Shown: positions 1 through 6,925, counted from the first letter of the stretch. The stretch: DNA of 8,253 nt from JBJHBY01 sp050485745 (GCA_050485745.1 JBJHBY010000159.1:1-8253); one strand, 5' to 3'. Numbers and translations are program-made. Notes: generated by a model from the letters alone, not told the origin.

Positions 1-850
1 GCGCCACCTCCGCACCCGCACCCGCAGCGGCCCCCACCACCAGGGTGGGGCCACCCCCCGCTCCCAGCACACGGGCGGTCACCGGGGTACGCCAGCGCGA
101 ATCCACCACCACCCGCAGCGGCTGGCGCCAGATCGATACCGGCGCGTCCTCAGCCGCCAGCCCGGGTGTTCGCTGCTCCGCCTCCTGCTCGTCCTGCTCG
201 CAGGCACTCAGCTCCTGCTTGCGCACACTCAGCGCACAGTCGTCGGCAAGCACGGTGCCAATGCCGGTGAGAATCGCGCAACTGCCCGCTCGCAGACGCT
301 GGACATCAGCGCGCGCGGCGGCACCGGTGATCCACTGGCTCTCGCCGCTGGCCATGGCAGTGCGCCCGTCGAGGCTCATCGCCAGCTTCAGGGTCAGGCG
401 TGGCCGCCCATGGCTCATGCGCTGCACGAAGCCGGGGTTCAGGGCCCGGGCCTGGGCCTCGAGCAAACCGACCTCGACCGCGATTCCGGCGGCCCGCAGG
501 CGCTCCAGGCCGCGGCCCGCGACCAGTGGGTTGGGGTCGGGCATCGCCGCCACCACCCTTGCCACACCGGCCTGCACCAGGACCTCACTGCAGGGTCCGG
601 TACGGCCGTGATGGCTGCAGGGCTCGAGGGTGACGTAAACGGTGGCGCCGCGGGCGTCGCCGGCGGCATCCCGCAGGGCCATGATCTCGGCATGGGGCTC
701 GCCGGCGCGCTCGTGCCAGCCGCGACCGATGACCCGGCCATCCCGGACCAGGACACAGCCGACGCTCGGGTTGGGGCTGGTACCAAAGCAACCGCGGCGA
801 GCCAGCGCCAGGGCCTCGGCCATGAACTGCCGGTCAATGCTATCCGCCAT
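1..850 (-). CDS. ribD: RibD, bifunctional riboflavin deaminase/reductase (3' end cut by window edge)
   Basis: Cytoplasmic enzyme of riboflavin synthesis: it deaminates the pyrimidine made by GTP cyclohydrolase II and then reduces its ribose with NADPH. Counting from the ATG at 850, the N-terminal deaminase domain has the zinc motif HAE (53-55) and EPCSHHGRTGPC (76-87), with Cys78 and Cys87 as the other zinc ligands. The reductase domain begins near residue 150 (LTLKLAMSLDGRTAMASGES) and runs off the edge. About 283 residues are present of a usual 360-380, so roughly the last 90 are missing. The start is not certain: in-frame ATG at 856 and 874 and GTG at 862 and 868 also exist, and the best Shine-Dalgarno (GGTGGA) suits GTG 868. 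All candidates overlap the 3' end of nrdR, implying coupled translation. Around residues 211-237 an acidic, Gln-rich stretch looks longer than in E. coli. Identification is secure. Confidence 0.95.
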   Translation of the reverse strand, partial: MADSIDRQFMAEALALARRGCFGTSPNPSVGCVLVRDGRVIGRGWHERAGEPHAEIMALRDAAGDARGATVYVTLEPCSHHGRTGPCSEVLVQAGVARVVAAMPDPNPLVAGRGLERLRAAGIAVEVGLLEAQARALNPGFVQRMSHGRPRLTLKLAMSLDGRTAMASGESQWITGAAARADVQRLRAGSCAILTGIGTVLADDCALSVRKQELSACEQDEQEAEQRTPGLAAEDAPVSIWRQPLRVVVDSRWRTPVTARVLGAGGGPTLVVGAAAGAGAEVA

Positions 851-1358
851 GGCCATCAGCACTGTCACGGCCATCGTCCACCGCCGGCCCCGCAAGAGCC
901 GGGTCCGGCTCCTGGGCAAGGCGATCGATCTCCGCACGGAACTCGTTCAGGTCCTTGAAGCTGCGGTACACCGAGGCAAAGCGAACATAGGCGACGTGAT
1001 CGAGGTCCTTGAGCCGCGCCATCACCAGCTCTCCGACCTGGCGTGAATCGATCTCGCGCTCGCCCATGGCCTGCAACTGGTGCCGGACCTGATTGAGCGC
1101 CGCCTCGACCCGCTCGACGCTGACCGGGCGCTTTTCCAGCGCCTTCATCATGCCGGCGCGCAATTTGTTCTCGTCAAAGGGTTCGCGCTCGCCGGTGGTC
1201 TTGATCACCTTGGGCAGCAGCAGTTCAGCGCTTTCGAAGGTGGTGAAGCGCTCGGTGCAGGCCAGACACTCGCGCCGGCGCCGCACCTGGCCGCCATCGG
1301 CGACCAGGCGCGAGTCCGTTACCCGGGTATCCTCGTGACCACAGAACGGACAGCGCAT
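840..1358 (-). CDS. nrdR: NrdR, transcriptional repressor of ribonucleotide reductase genes
   Basis: NrdR senses ATP/dATP through an ATP-cone and represses the nrd operons by binding NrdR boxes at their promoters. The zinc ribbon is visible at the N-terminus: CPFC at 3-6 and CLAC at 31-34, separated by VTDSRLV and the basic run RRRR (26-29). The ATP-cone follows, with VIKTTGEREPFDENKLRAGM (about 51-70) and the family block YVRFASVYRSF. The protein has 172 residues against about 150-160 in most relatives; the extra is a low-complexity tail (about EPDPALAG to the end) overlapping the beginning of ribD. The ATG at 1358 gives the canonical MRCPFC start; a GGGAG lies 11 bases upstream, rather far. 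It follows glyA after 53 bases and probably shares its transcript. No NrdR box was seen in the window. Confidence 0.97.
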   Translation of the reverse strand: MRCPFCGHEDTRVTDSRLVADGGQVRRRRECLACTERFTTFESAELLLPKVIKTTGEREPFDENKLRAGMMKALEKRPVSVERVEAALNQVRHQLQAMGEREIDSRQVGELVMARLKDLDHVAYVRFASVYRSFKDLNEFRAEIDRLAQEPDPALAGPAVDDGRDSADGHGG

Positions 1359-1384
1359 GCGGGTTCAGGCTCCCAGTGCGTCGG

Positions 1385-1404
1385 GCCGGCGGCGCGCCGC
1401 CGGC
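1385..1404. repeat. Perfect 20-bp GC palindrome between glyA and nrdR
   Basis: The arm GCCGGCGGCG is followed directly by its exact reverse complement, with no spacer. It starts 7 bases after the glyA stop codon and ends 26 bases before the nrdR start. In RNA it could fold to a strong GC hairpin with a loop of four bases. No T-run follows on either strand, so it is not a classical intrinsic terminator. It may act as a 3'-end stabiliser or attenuator that lowers nrdR-ribD expression relative to glyA, which is inference. Confidence 0.6.
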
Positions 1405-1411
1405 GGGGGCG

Positions 1412-2674
1412 TCAGGCGTAGACGGGGAAGCGGGCGCAGATGTCCAGCACCTTTGCCTTGACCTCGGCGATCACCGGCTCGGCATCGCCGCGCTCGAGGC
1501 CATCAAGCACGTCGCACATCCAGCCGGCCAGCTCGCGGCACTCGGCCTCGCCGAAGCCACGGGTGGTCACCGCCGGGGTGCCGACACGCAGGCCGGAGGT
1601 CACAAACGGTGGGCGCGGGTCGCCGGGCACGGCATTCTTGTTGACCGTGATATTGGCCTGGCCAAGAGCCGCGTCAGCTTCCTTCCCGGTATAGGGCCGG
1701 CCAATCAGGTTGACCAGCATCAGGTGGTTATCGGTGCCGCCGGAGACGATATCGATACCCCGCTCGATGAAGGTGGCCGCCATGGCCCGGGCATTGGCCA
1801 CGACCTGGCGCTGATACGCCCTGAACTCGTCGCTCATCGCCTCCCTGAAGCTCACCGCCTTGGCGGCGATGACGTGCATCAACGGCCCACCCTGGCCGCC
1901 GGGGAACACCGCGGAGTTGAACTTCTTCGCCAGCTCCTCGTTGTGCCGCGCCAGGATCAGGCCACCGCGGGGGCCGCGCAGGGTCTTGTGGGTGGTAGTA
2001 GTGACCACGTCGGCCACCGGCACCGGGTTGGGATAGACGCCCGCGGCGACCAGGCCGGCCACATGGGCCATGTCGACCATCAGCCAGGCGCCGACGCTGT
2101 CGGCGATGTCGCGGAAGCGCTGCCAGTCCACTACTCGCGAATAGGCGGAGAAACCGGCCACGATCATCTTCGGCCGGTGCTCGCGGGCCAGGGCCTCGAC
2201 CTGGGCGTAGTCGATTTCGCCGGTGCTCTCATCGAGGCCGTACTGCACCGCGTTGTAGGTTTTGCCGGAGAAATTCGGCTTGGCACCATGGGTGAGGTGA
2301 CCACCGGCATCCAGGCTCATACCCAGCACGGTGTCGCCAGGCTGGCACAGGGCCATATAGACCGCGGCGTTGGCCTGGGAGCCGGAGTGGGGCTGCACGT
2401 TGGCATAATCGGCGCCGAACAGGGCCTTGGCGCGCTCAATGGCCAGCTCCTCGGCCTTGTCGACGTACTCACAGCCGCCGTAGTAGCGCTTGTGGGGGTA
2501 GCCCTCGGCATACTTGTTGGTGAGCACCGTACCCTGGGCCTGCATCACCCTCGGGCTGGCGTAATTCTCCGAGGCAATCAGCTCGATGTGCTCCTCCTGG
2601 CGGCGCTCCTCTTCCTGGATCGCGGACCAGAGTTCGTCATCGAAACCGGCGATGGTCATGGATTTGGCGAACAT
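1412..2674 (-). CDS. glyA: GlyA, serine hydroxymethyltransferase
   Basis: Cytoplasmic PLP enzyme that interconverts serine and glycine while loading a one-carbon unit on tetrahydrofolate. The 420-residue length is that of the bacterial family. Visible signatures are HIELIASENYAS (29-40), NKYAEGYPHKRYYGG (53-67), the MVDMAHVAGLVAAG block (199-212), and VTTTTHKTLRGPRGG (224-238), in which Lys230 is the residue expected to hold PLP. The C-terminus carries the SGLRVGTPAVTTRGF block. The ATG at 2674 is preceded by AGGGGA six bases upstream, a good ribosome site; this SD could pair with the adjoining CCCC in a short hairpin. An in-frame ATG at 2659 (MTIAGF) is possible but lacks such a site. A sigma-70-like promoter lies at 2714-2742. 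nrdR and ribD follow on the same strand. Confidence 0.98.
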   Translation of the reverse strand: MFAKSMTIAGFDDELWSAIQEEERRQEEHIELIASENYASPRVMQAQGTVLTNKYAEGYPHKRYYGGCEYVDKAEELAIERAKALFGADYANVQPHSGSQANAAVYMALCQPGDTVLGMSLDAGGHLTHGAKPNFSGKTYNAVQYGLDESTGEIDYAQVEALAREHRPKMIVAGFSAYSRVVDWQRFRDIADSVGAWLMVDMAHVAGLVAAGVYPNPVPVADVVTTTTHKTLRGPRGGLILARHNEELAKKFNSAVFPGGQGGPLMHVIAAKAVSFREAMSDEFRAYQRQVVANARAMAATFIERGIDIVSGGTDNHLMLVNLIGRPYTGKEADAALGQANITVNKNAVPGDPRPPFVTSGLRVGTPAVTTRGFGEAECRELAGWMCDVLDGLERGDAEPVIAEVKAKVLDICARFPVYA

Positions 2675-2713
2675 CGGGGCTCCCCTGTCTACACGGCAAA
2701 TGGAAAAGGCGGG

Positions 2714-2742
2714 ATTGTACCGTATCGCGCTGGCGCCGGCAC
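2714..2742 (-). promoter_or_regulatory. Likely sigma-70 promoter of glyA
   Basis: On the minus strand a TACAAT -10 box (2714-2719, five of six consensus bases) lies 17 bases after GTGCCG (2737-2742, three of six). The expected start of transcription is near 2707, giving a leader of about 30 bases before the glyA ATG. The -10 is strong and the -35 is weak. The box sits between the stop of the GGDEF/EAL gene and glyA, so glyA-nrdR-ribD can be transcribed on its own. Confidence 0.6.
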
Positions 2743-2755
2743 CTGCGCCGGAGCC
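2732..2755. repeat. GC-rich inverted repeat after the GGDEF/EAL gene
   Basis: Arms GGCGCCGGC and GCCGGAGCC pair over 9 bp with one mismatch around a loop of about six bases. It begins about 24 bases after the stop of the GGDEF/EAL gene and overlaps the -35 side of the glyA promoter. No T-run follows on the minus strand, so termination would have to be of a non-canonical kind. It could also be chance in GC-rich DNA. Confidence 0.3.
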
Positions 2756-2779
2756 CTGACATCAGCGCGGAAGCGGCAC

Positions 2780-4651
2780 TCAGGCGGGGCTGGCGAGCGT
2801 CTGCAGGGCCTGCGCCAGGGCGTCGGCGGGCAGCGGCGCGCCAAACAGGTAGCCCTGGGCGTAGCCGCAGCCGATCTGGTCAAGCAGGGCGCGCTGCGCC
2901 TCGCACTCCACACCCTCGGCGACCACCTCGAGGTTGAAGCTGGCGGCCAGCGCAACGATCGCCCGCGCGATATCGCGATCACCCGCGTTGTCGGCCAGCT
3001 CGGCAACAAAGCAGCGATCGATCTTCAGGCAATCGAGGGGAAACTGCTTGAGATAGTTGAGGGAGGAGTAACCGGTACCGAAGTCATCGACGGCGATACG
3101 CACCCCCATGGCCTTGAGCGCGTGCAGGGTCTCCAGCGCATAGGTCACATCGTCCATGAGAATGCTCTCGGTCAGCTCCAGTTCCAGCTGCCCCGGTTCC
3201 AGGCCGGCGCGACGCAACACTCCGGCGACCGTATCGACCAGCCCCTCGTCGGCAAACTGGCGGGCGGACAGATTCACCGCCAGCCGCTCGAGCGCGAGCC
3301 CCTGCTCCAGCCACAGGGCAAATTGCTGGCAGGCCTGCTCCAGCACCCAACGCCCCAGGGGGATGATCAACCCGGAATCCTCCGCCACCGGCACGAACTC
3401 GTCCGGGGCAATGCTGCCGCGCTCCGGGTGCCCCCAGCGCAACAGGCACTCCACGCCGACCACGCTGCCATCGGCAAGGCAGACCAGCGGCTGGTAGCAG
3501 AGGTGGAACTGTTCCTCCATCGCCAGCACAGCGCGGTGCATGGCGTTCTGCAGATCCAGGCGCTGTGCGGAGCGCTCGCTCATGGCCTGGTGGTAGAACT
3601 GCCAGGTGTTCTTGCCGGCTGCCTTGGCCTGGTACATGGCGGTGTCGGCGTGGCGCAGCAGCAGCTCCACTTCACCGCCATCGCGCGGGCACAGGGCGAT
3701 GCCGACACTGGTGCTGATAAACACTTCACGACCCTGCAGCTGAAAGGGTTCGGAGAGCACCGCCATGACCTTGCGCGCCACACTGACCGAGGCGTCCCGG
3801 GCGTGCTCCTCGTCGGGGAGGTCCCCCAGGATGACGGTGAACTCATCGCCCCCCATGCGCGCCACTGTGTCCTGGGCACGCACACAGCCCGCCAGCCGCC
3901 ACGCCACCTGCTCCAGCAGGTTGTCGCCAAAGCTGTGGCCCAGGCTGTCATTGATGGTCTTGAAGCGGTCGAGATCGAGGAACAACAGTGCCACCCAGGT
4001 GTTGGCGCGCTGCGCGCGCAGCATCTCCTGGCTGAGCCGATCCATGAACAGGCTGCGATTGGGCAGATCGGTCAATACATCGTAGTAGGCCAGGCGGCGG
4101 ATGTGGTCCTCGTGATTGCGTGTCTCGGTGATGTCCCGGAAGGTGGTAATGAAGCCGATCAACTCACCCTGGTCACCGCGCACGCCGCTGATACCCACCC
4201 AGGCCGGAAACACGCTGTCATCGCGACGCCGGTTCAGCAGCTCGCCCTGCCAGTGGCCTCCCGCGGCCAGTTGCGGCCGAATCGCCTGGAACAGGTTGTC
4301 GTGAAAGCCCGAGCGCAGAAAAGAGGGTTTGCGTCCCACGGCCTGCTCGGCCAGATAGCCGGTGATGCGGCTGAACGCGGGGTTGACCTGAATGATCACG
4401 CCATCGGCATCGGTGATGAAAATCCCTTCGAGGGCGTTCTCGAACACCTTGGCGGCGAGACGCAATTCGCGCCCGAGCTGCGCCGGATCAGGCGCGACGA
4501 CGCCCCGCGACGGCTCGACCAGCGGACGTTCGGCCCGTAAACCCTCTGGGAGGTAGAACAAGAAAACCGCCTTCGAATCAGCCCGGAAAGCCGCGTCCGC
4601 GGCAACGCGGACCACTGCGGCGGGCACCGTGACCCCGCCGCAGCGCATCAT
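2780..4651 (-). CDS. PAS-GGDEF-EAL cyclic-di-GMP synthase/phosphodiesterase; start uncertain
   Basis: Counting from the ATG at 4651 (623 residues): a PAS domain at about 66-178 (VFENALEGIFITDADGVI ... FRDITETR), a GGDEF domain at about 182-350, and an EAL domain at about 370-615. GGDEF is intact (267-271), with an RAQD inhibitory site (258-261) exactly five residues before it, as in feedback-inhibited diguanylate cyclases. The EAL motif reads ECL (401-403), keeping the metal-binding Glu. NLS (460-462), ELTES (492-496), DDFGTGYSSL (522-531), KID (543-545) and EGVE (579-582) are all present, so phosphodiesterase activity is plausible. The net direction cannot be told. No membrane segment or signal peptide is visible. 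The first 55 or so residues resemble no domain and use codons less like the rest (TTA, CCA, GGT). Other starts are ATG 4675 and 4699; none has a strong SD, though GGCAGG lies eight bases before 4651. The order next to glyA recalls Pseudomonas morA, a much longer protein. Confidence 0.9.
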   Translation of the reverse strand: MMRCGGVTVPAAVVRVAADAAFRADSKAVFLFYLPEGLRAERPLVEPSRGVVAPDPAQLGRELRLAAKVFENALEGIFITDADGVIIQVNPAFSRITGYLAEQAVGRKPSFLRSGFHDNLFQAIRPQLAAGGHWQGELLNRRRDDSVFPAWVGISGVRGDQGELIGFITTFRDITETRNHEDHIRRLAYYDVLTDLPNRSLFMDRLSQEMLRAQRANTWVALLFLDLDRFKTINDSLGHSFGDNLLEQVAWRLAGCVRAQDTVARMGGDEFTVILGDLPDEEHARDASVSVARKVMAVLSEPFQLQGREVFISTSVGIALCPRDGGEVELLLRHADTAMYQAKAAGKNTWQFYHQAMSERSAQRLDLQNAMHRAVLAMEEQFHLCYQPLVCLADGSVVGVECLLRWGHPERGSIAPDEFVPVAEDSGLIIPLGRWVLEQACQQFALWLEQGLALERLAVNLSARQFADEGLVDTVAGVLRRAGLEPGQLELELTESILMDDVTYALETLHALKAMGVRIAVDDFGTGYSSLNYLKQFPLDCLKIDRCFVAELADNAGDRDIARAIVALAASFNLEVVAEGVECEAQRALLDQIGCGYAQGYLFGAPLPADALAQALQTLASPA

Positions 4652-4709
4652 AACCGATGCCTGCCATGGATTCATCCGCGAGGGTGCGCGCCGGACCATC
4701 GACAGGAGT

Positions 4710-4738
4710 TTGAACTGCACATCCAGATTCGGTAACGT
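4710..4738 (+). promoter_or_regulatory. Possible promoter of ettA
   Basis: TTGAAC (4710-4715), 17 bases, then TAACGT (4733-4738) on the plus strand. Both boxes match consensus only partly (four and three of six). The site would give a leader of about 27 bases before ettA. It overlaps the divergent candidate promoter, and a GTGCGCGCAC palindrome at 4737-4746 lies in the shared region. Confidence 0.3.
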
Positions 4739-4758
4739 GCGCGCACCCAGCCTGTCAA
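4730..4758 (-). promoter_or_regulatory. Possible promoter of the GGDEF/EAL gene
   Basis: A perfect TTGACA (4753-4758 on the minus strand) is followed after 17 bases by TTACCG (4730-4735), a poor -10. It lies 31 to 79 bases ahead of the candidate start codons at 4699, 4675 and 4651. The perfect -35 is the only strong part. Confidence 0.35.
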
Positions 4759-4771
4759 TACGGACACCTGT

Positions 4772-6436
4772 ATGGCCCAGTACGTCTATACCATGAATCG
4801 GGTGAGCAAGATCGTGCCGCCCAAGCGCGAGATACTCGCTGATATTTCCCTGTCGTTCTTCCCGGGGGCCAAGATCGGCGTACTGGGGTTGAACGGATCC
4901 GGCAAATCCACCCTGCTGCGGATCATGGCCGGCGTGGACACCGAGTTCAACGGCGAGGCGCGCCCCCAGCCCGGCATCAAGATCGGCTATCTGCCCCAGG
5001 AACCCACCCTGGACGAAAGCAAGGACGTGCGCGGCAATGTCGAGGACGGGGTCTCGGATGCCAAGCAGGCCCTGGCCGAGCTGGAGCAGATCTACGCCGC
5101 TTACGCCGAACCCGACGCGGACTTCGACGCGCTGGCCAAGCGCCAGGAGCAACTGGAGAACATCATCCAGGCCTCGGATGCCCACAATCTGGAACACCGC
5201 CTGGAGGTCGCCGCGGATGCCCTGCGCCTGCCGCCCTGGGACGCCGACGTCAGCAAGCTGTCCGGTGGTGAGCGCCGCCGCGTGGCACTGTGCCGGCTGC
5301 TGCTGTCCAACCCCGACATGCTGTTGCTGGACGAACCCACCAACCACCTCGACGCGGAGAGCGTGGCCTGGCTGGAGCGCTTTCTCTGCGACTTCCCCGG
5401 CACCGTGGTAGCAGTTACCCACGACCGCTACTTCCTCGACAACGCCGCGGGCTGGATCCTGGAGCTGGACCGCGGCCGCGGCATTCCCTTCGAGGGCAAC
5501 TACACCGCCTGGCTGGAGGCGCGGGAAAAGCGCCTGGAGCAGGAGTCAAAGACCGAGGCCGCCCGCCAGAAGACCATCAAATCGGAACTGGAATGGGTGC
5601 GCGCCAACGCCCGGGGGCGACAGAGCAAGAGCAAGGCGCGCCTGGCGCGCTTCGAGGAGCTGCAATCCCAGGATACCCAGACGCGCAACGAGACCAACGA
5701 GATCTACATCCCGCCGGGGCCGCGCCTCGGGGATGTGGTGATCGAACTGGACGGCGTCAGCAAGGCCTACGGCGACCACCTGTTGTTCGAAGACCTGAGT
5801 TTCAGCATTCCTCCGGGCGCAATCGTCGGCATCATCGGTGGCAACGGCGCGGGCAAGTCGACCCTGTTCCGCATGATCACTGGCAGGGAGCAGCCCGACA
5901 GCGGCAGCATCCGCATCGGCGACACGGTGAAGCTGGCCCATGTCGAGCAGCTGCGCGACCAGCTCGACGACAAGAAAACCGTGTGGGAGTGCGTCTCCGA
6001 TGGCCAGGACGTTCTGCGCATCGGCAGCTACGAGGTGCCGTCACGCGCCTACATCGGCCGCTTCAACTTCAAGGGCTCCGATCAGCAGAAGCGCGTGGGT
6101 GAGCTCTCCGGCGGGGAGCGCGGGCGCCTGCAACTGGCCTGCACCCTGAAGGAGGGTGGCAACGTCCTGCTGCTGGATGAACCGTCCAACGACCTCGATG
6201 TGGAAACCCTGCGCGCGCTGGAAGAGGCCCTGCTGGCCTTTCCGGGCTGCGCACTGGTCATCTCCCACGACCGCTGGTTCCTGGACCGCATCGCCACCCA
6301 CATCCTCGCCTACGAGGGCGACTCCAGGGTGACCTTCTTCGAGGGCAACTTCACCGAGTACGAGGGGGATCGCAAACAGCGCCTGGGCGACCAGGCGCAG
6401 CCGAAGCGCATGAAATACAAGCCGCTGAAGGCCTGA
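4772..6436 (+). CDS. ettA: EttA, energy-dependent translational throttle (ABC-F ATPase)
   Basis: EttA binds the ribosomal E site and gates the first steps of elongation according to the ATP/ADP state; it is cytoplasmic and has no membrane domain. The 554 residues compare with 555 in E. coli and match along the whole length. First ATPase domain: Walker A GLNGSGKST (39-47), the EttA arm insertion (about 95-139), signature LSGGE (163-167), Walker B LLLDEP with Glu188, switch His217. The linker (about 240-320) is charged and helical, with ARGRQSKSKARLARFEEL. Second domain: Walker A GGNGAGKST (356-364), LSGGE (445-449), Glu470, His499. After Glu470 the sequence reads PSNDLD where PTNDLD is usual. 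The C-terminus PKRMKYKPLKA is typical. The ATG at 4772 gives the family start MAQYVYTM; no clear SD precedes it. The gene diverges from the GGDEF/EAL gene. Confidence 0.98.
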   Translation: MAQYVYTMNRVSKIVPPKREILADISLSFFPGAKIGVLGLNGSGKSTLLRIMAGVDTEFNGEARPQPGIKIGYLPQEPTLDESKDVRGNVEDGVSDAKQALAELEQIYAAYAEPDADFDALAKRQEQLENIIQASDAHNLEHRLEVAADALRLPPWDADVSKLSGGERRRVALCRLLLSNPDMLLLDEPTNHLDAESVAWLERFLCDFPGTVVAVTHDRYFLDNAAGWILELDRGRGIPFEGNYTAWLEAREKRLEQESKTEAARQKTIKSELEWVRANARGRQSKSKARLARFEELQSQDTQTRNETNEIYIPPGPRLGDVVIELDGVSKAYGDHLLFEDLSFSIPPGAIVGIIGGNGAGKSTLFRMITGREQPDSGSIRIGDTVKLAHVEQLRDQLDDKKTVWECVSDGQDVLRIGSYEVPSRAYIGRFNFKGSDQQKRVGELSGGERGRLQLACTLKEGGNVLLLDEPSNDLDVETLRALEEALLAFPGCALVISHDRWFLDRIATHILAYEGDSRVTFFEGNFTEYEGDRKQRLGDQAQPKRMKYKPLKA

Positions 6437-6473
6437 CCCTCCGACTGCGGCGCGCCGACAATGCGCTACACTA

Positions 6474-6504
6474 GCTGGTGTGCCCCAACGCGGGGCACAC
6501 CAGC
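6474..6504. repeat. Perfect 13-bp stem hairpin between ettA and the PilZ gene
   Basis: Arm GCTGGTGTGCCCC (6474-6486), loop AACGC, then arm GGGGCACACCAGC (6492-6504), without mismatch. It starts 37 bases after the ettA stop and ends 24 bases before the PilZ ATG. No T-run follows, so it is not a textbook intrinsic terminator; it could be the 3' structure of ettA mRNA or a 5'-leader element of the PilZ mRNA. A -10-like TACACT at 6467-6472 directly precedes it, with no good -35. Confidence 0.6.
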
Positions 6505-6528
6505 CCGTCCTCCGAATGGCGCCATCCC

Positions 6529-6894
6529 ATGACCCAACCCCCGAAAGAACGCCGTCACTTCACCCGCATCGGTTTCGATGCCTGGGCGGAACTGCGCCAG
6601 GGCGAGCGCGCCTGGAATACGCCGGTGCTGGATCTGTCGCTGAAGGGGCTGCTGGTCAAGGAACCCGCCGGCTGGCAGGTGGAAAAAGAAGCGCCACTGC
6701 TGGTGAACATCAGCCTGGACGGCCATGCCGCCATCAGTATGAAGGTCGTGTGGCGCCACGCGGAGCGCGGCACCGTCGGCTTCGAATGCCTGGGCATCGA
6801 CCTCGACAGCGTCACCACCCTGCGCCGCCTGGTGGAACTGAACCTGGGCGATCCCGCCCTGCTGGAGCGGGAGCTGGGAGCGCTGGGGCAGTAG
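6529..6894 (+). CDS. Single-domain PilZ protein, probable cyclic-di-GMP receptor
   Basis: A 121-residue protein consisting of one PilZ domain. The N-terminal ligand motif is ERRHFTRI (7-14), with Arg8, Arg9 and Arg13, and the second motif is DLSLKG (35-40), fitting D-x-S-x-x-G. Both halves of the c-di-GMP site are therefore intact. There is no signal peptide or membrane segment, so a cytoplasmic adaptor is expected; its partner cannot be read from the sequence. The ATG at 6529 puts the Arg motif near the N-terminus as in related proteins. An in-frame GTG at 6478 would add 17 residues encoded partly by the hairpin and is unlikely. No SD is evident before 6529. The TAG stop (6892-6894) lies inside the GTAG head of a REP-like repeat. 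In Pseudomonas a small PilZ protein (MapZ) is encoded not far from morA and glyA, from memory; orthology is not shown here. Confidence 0.88.
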   Translation: MTQPPKERRHFTRIGFDAWAELRQGERAWNTPVLDLSLKGLLVKEPAGWQVEKEAPLLVNISLDGHAAISMKVVWRHAERGTVGFECLGIDLDSVTTLRRLVELNLGDPALLERELGALGQ

Positions 6895-6925
6895 GCTGGG
6901 TTAGCCGCTGCGCGGCGTAACCCGG
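6891..6925 (+). repeat. REP-like palindrome, copy A
   Basis: It begins with GTAG (6891-6894), followed by GCTGGGTTA, inner stem GCCGC, loop TGC, inner stem GCGGC, an unpaired G, and TAACCCGGC. The outer stem has one G-T pair. A GTAG head before an imperfect palindrome is the hallmark of REP elements served by RAYT (TnpA-REP) transposases. The TAG of the head is the stop codon of the PilZ gene. It may also end transcription from that side. Confidence 0.75.

Noticed and set aside
45..958. Several open plus-strand frames over the ribD region
   Set aside because: RibD with intact zinc and reductase motifs occupies the minus strand here; the plus frames give low-complexity Arg/Ala/Pro-rich translations.
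1376..4540. Open plus-strand frame of about 1054 codons
   Set aside because: It lies antisense to glyA and the GGDEF/EAL gene, both certain. Its translation resembles no protein and is the usual stop-poor shadow of GC-rich codon use.
4700..5422. Upstream extension of the GGDEF/EAL frame through ettA
   Set aside because: The frame stays open on the minus strand across ettA, but those residues are antisense to a certain gene and show no domain; the protein start must lie nearer 4651-4699.
6474..6504. Calling this hairpin an intrinsic terminator
   Set aside because: No run of T follows on either strand; the same holds for the inverted repeats at 1385-1404 and 2732-2755.
6478..6528. GTG start adding 17 residues to the PilZ protein
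   Set aside because: The added residues are encoded within and just after the perfect hairpin and do not resemble PilZ N-termini; ATG 6529 fits the family better.
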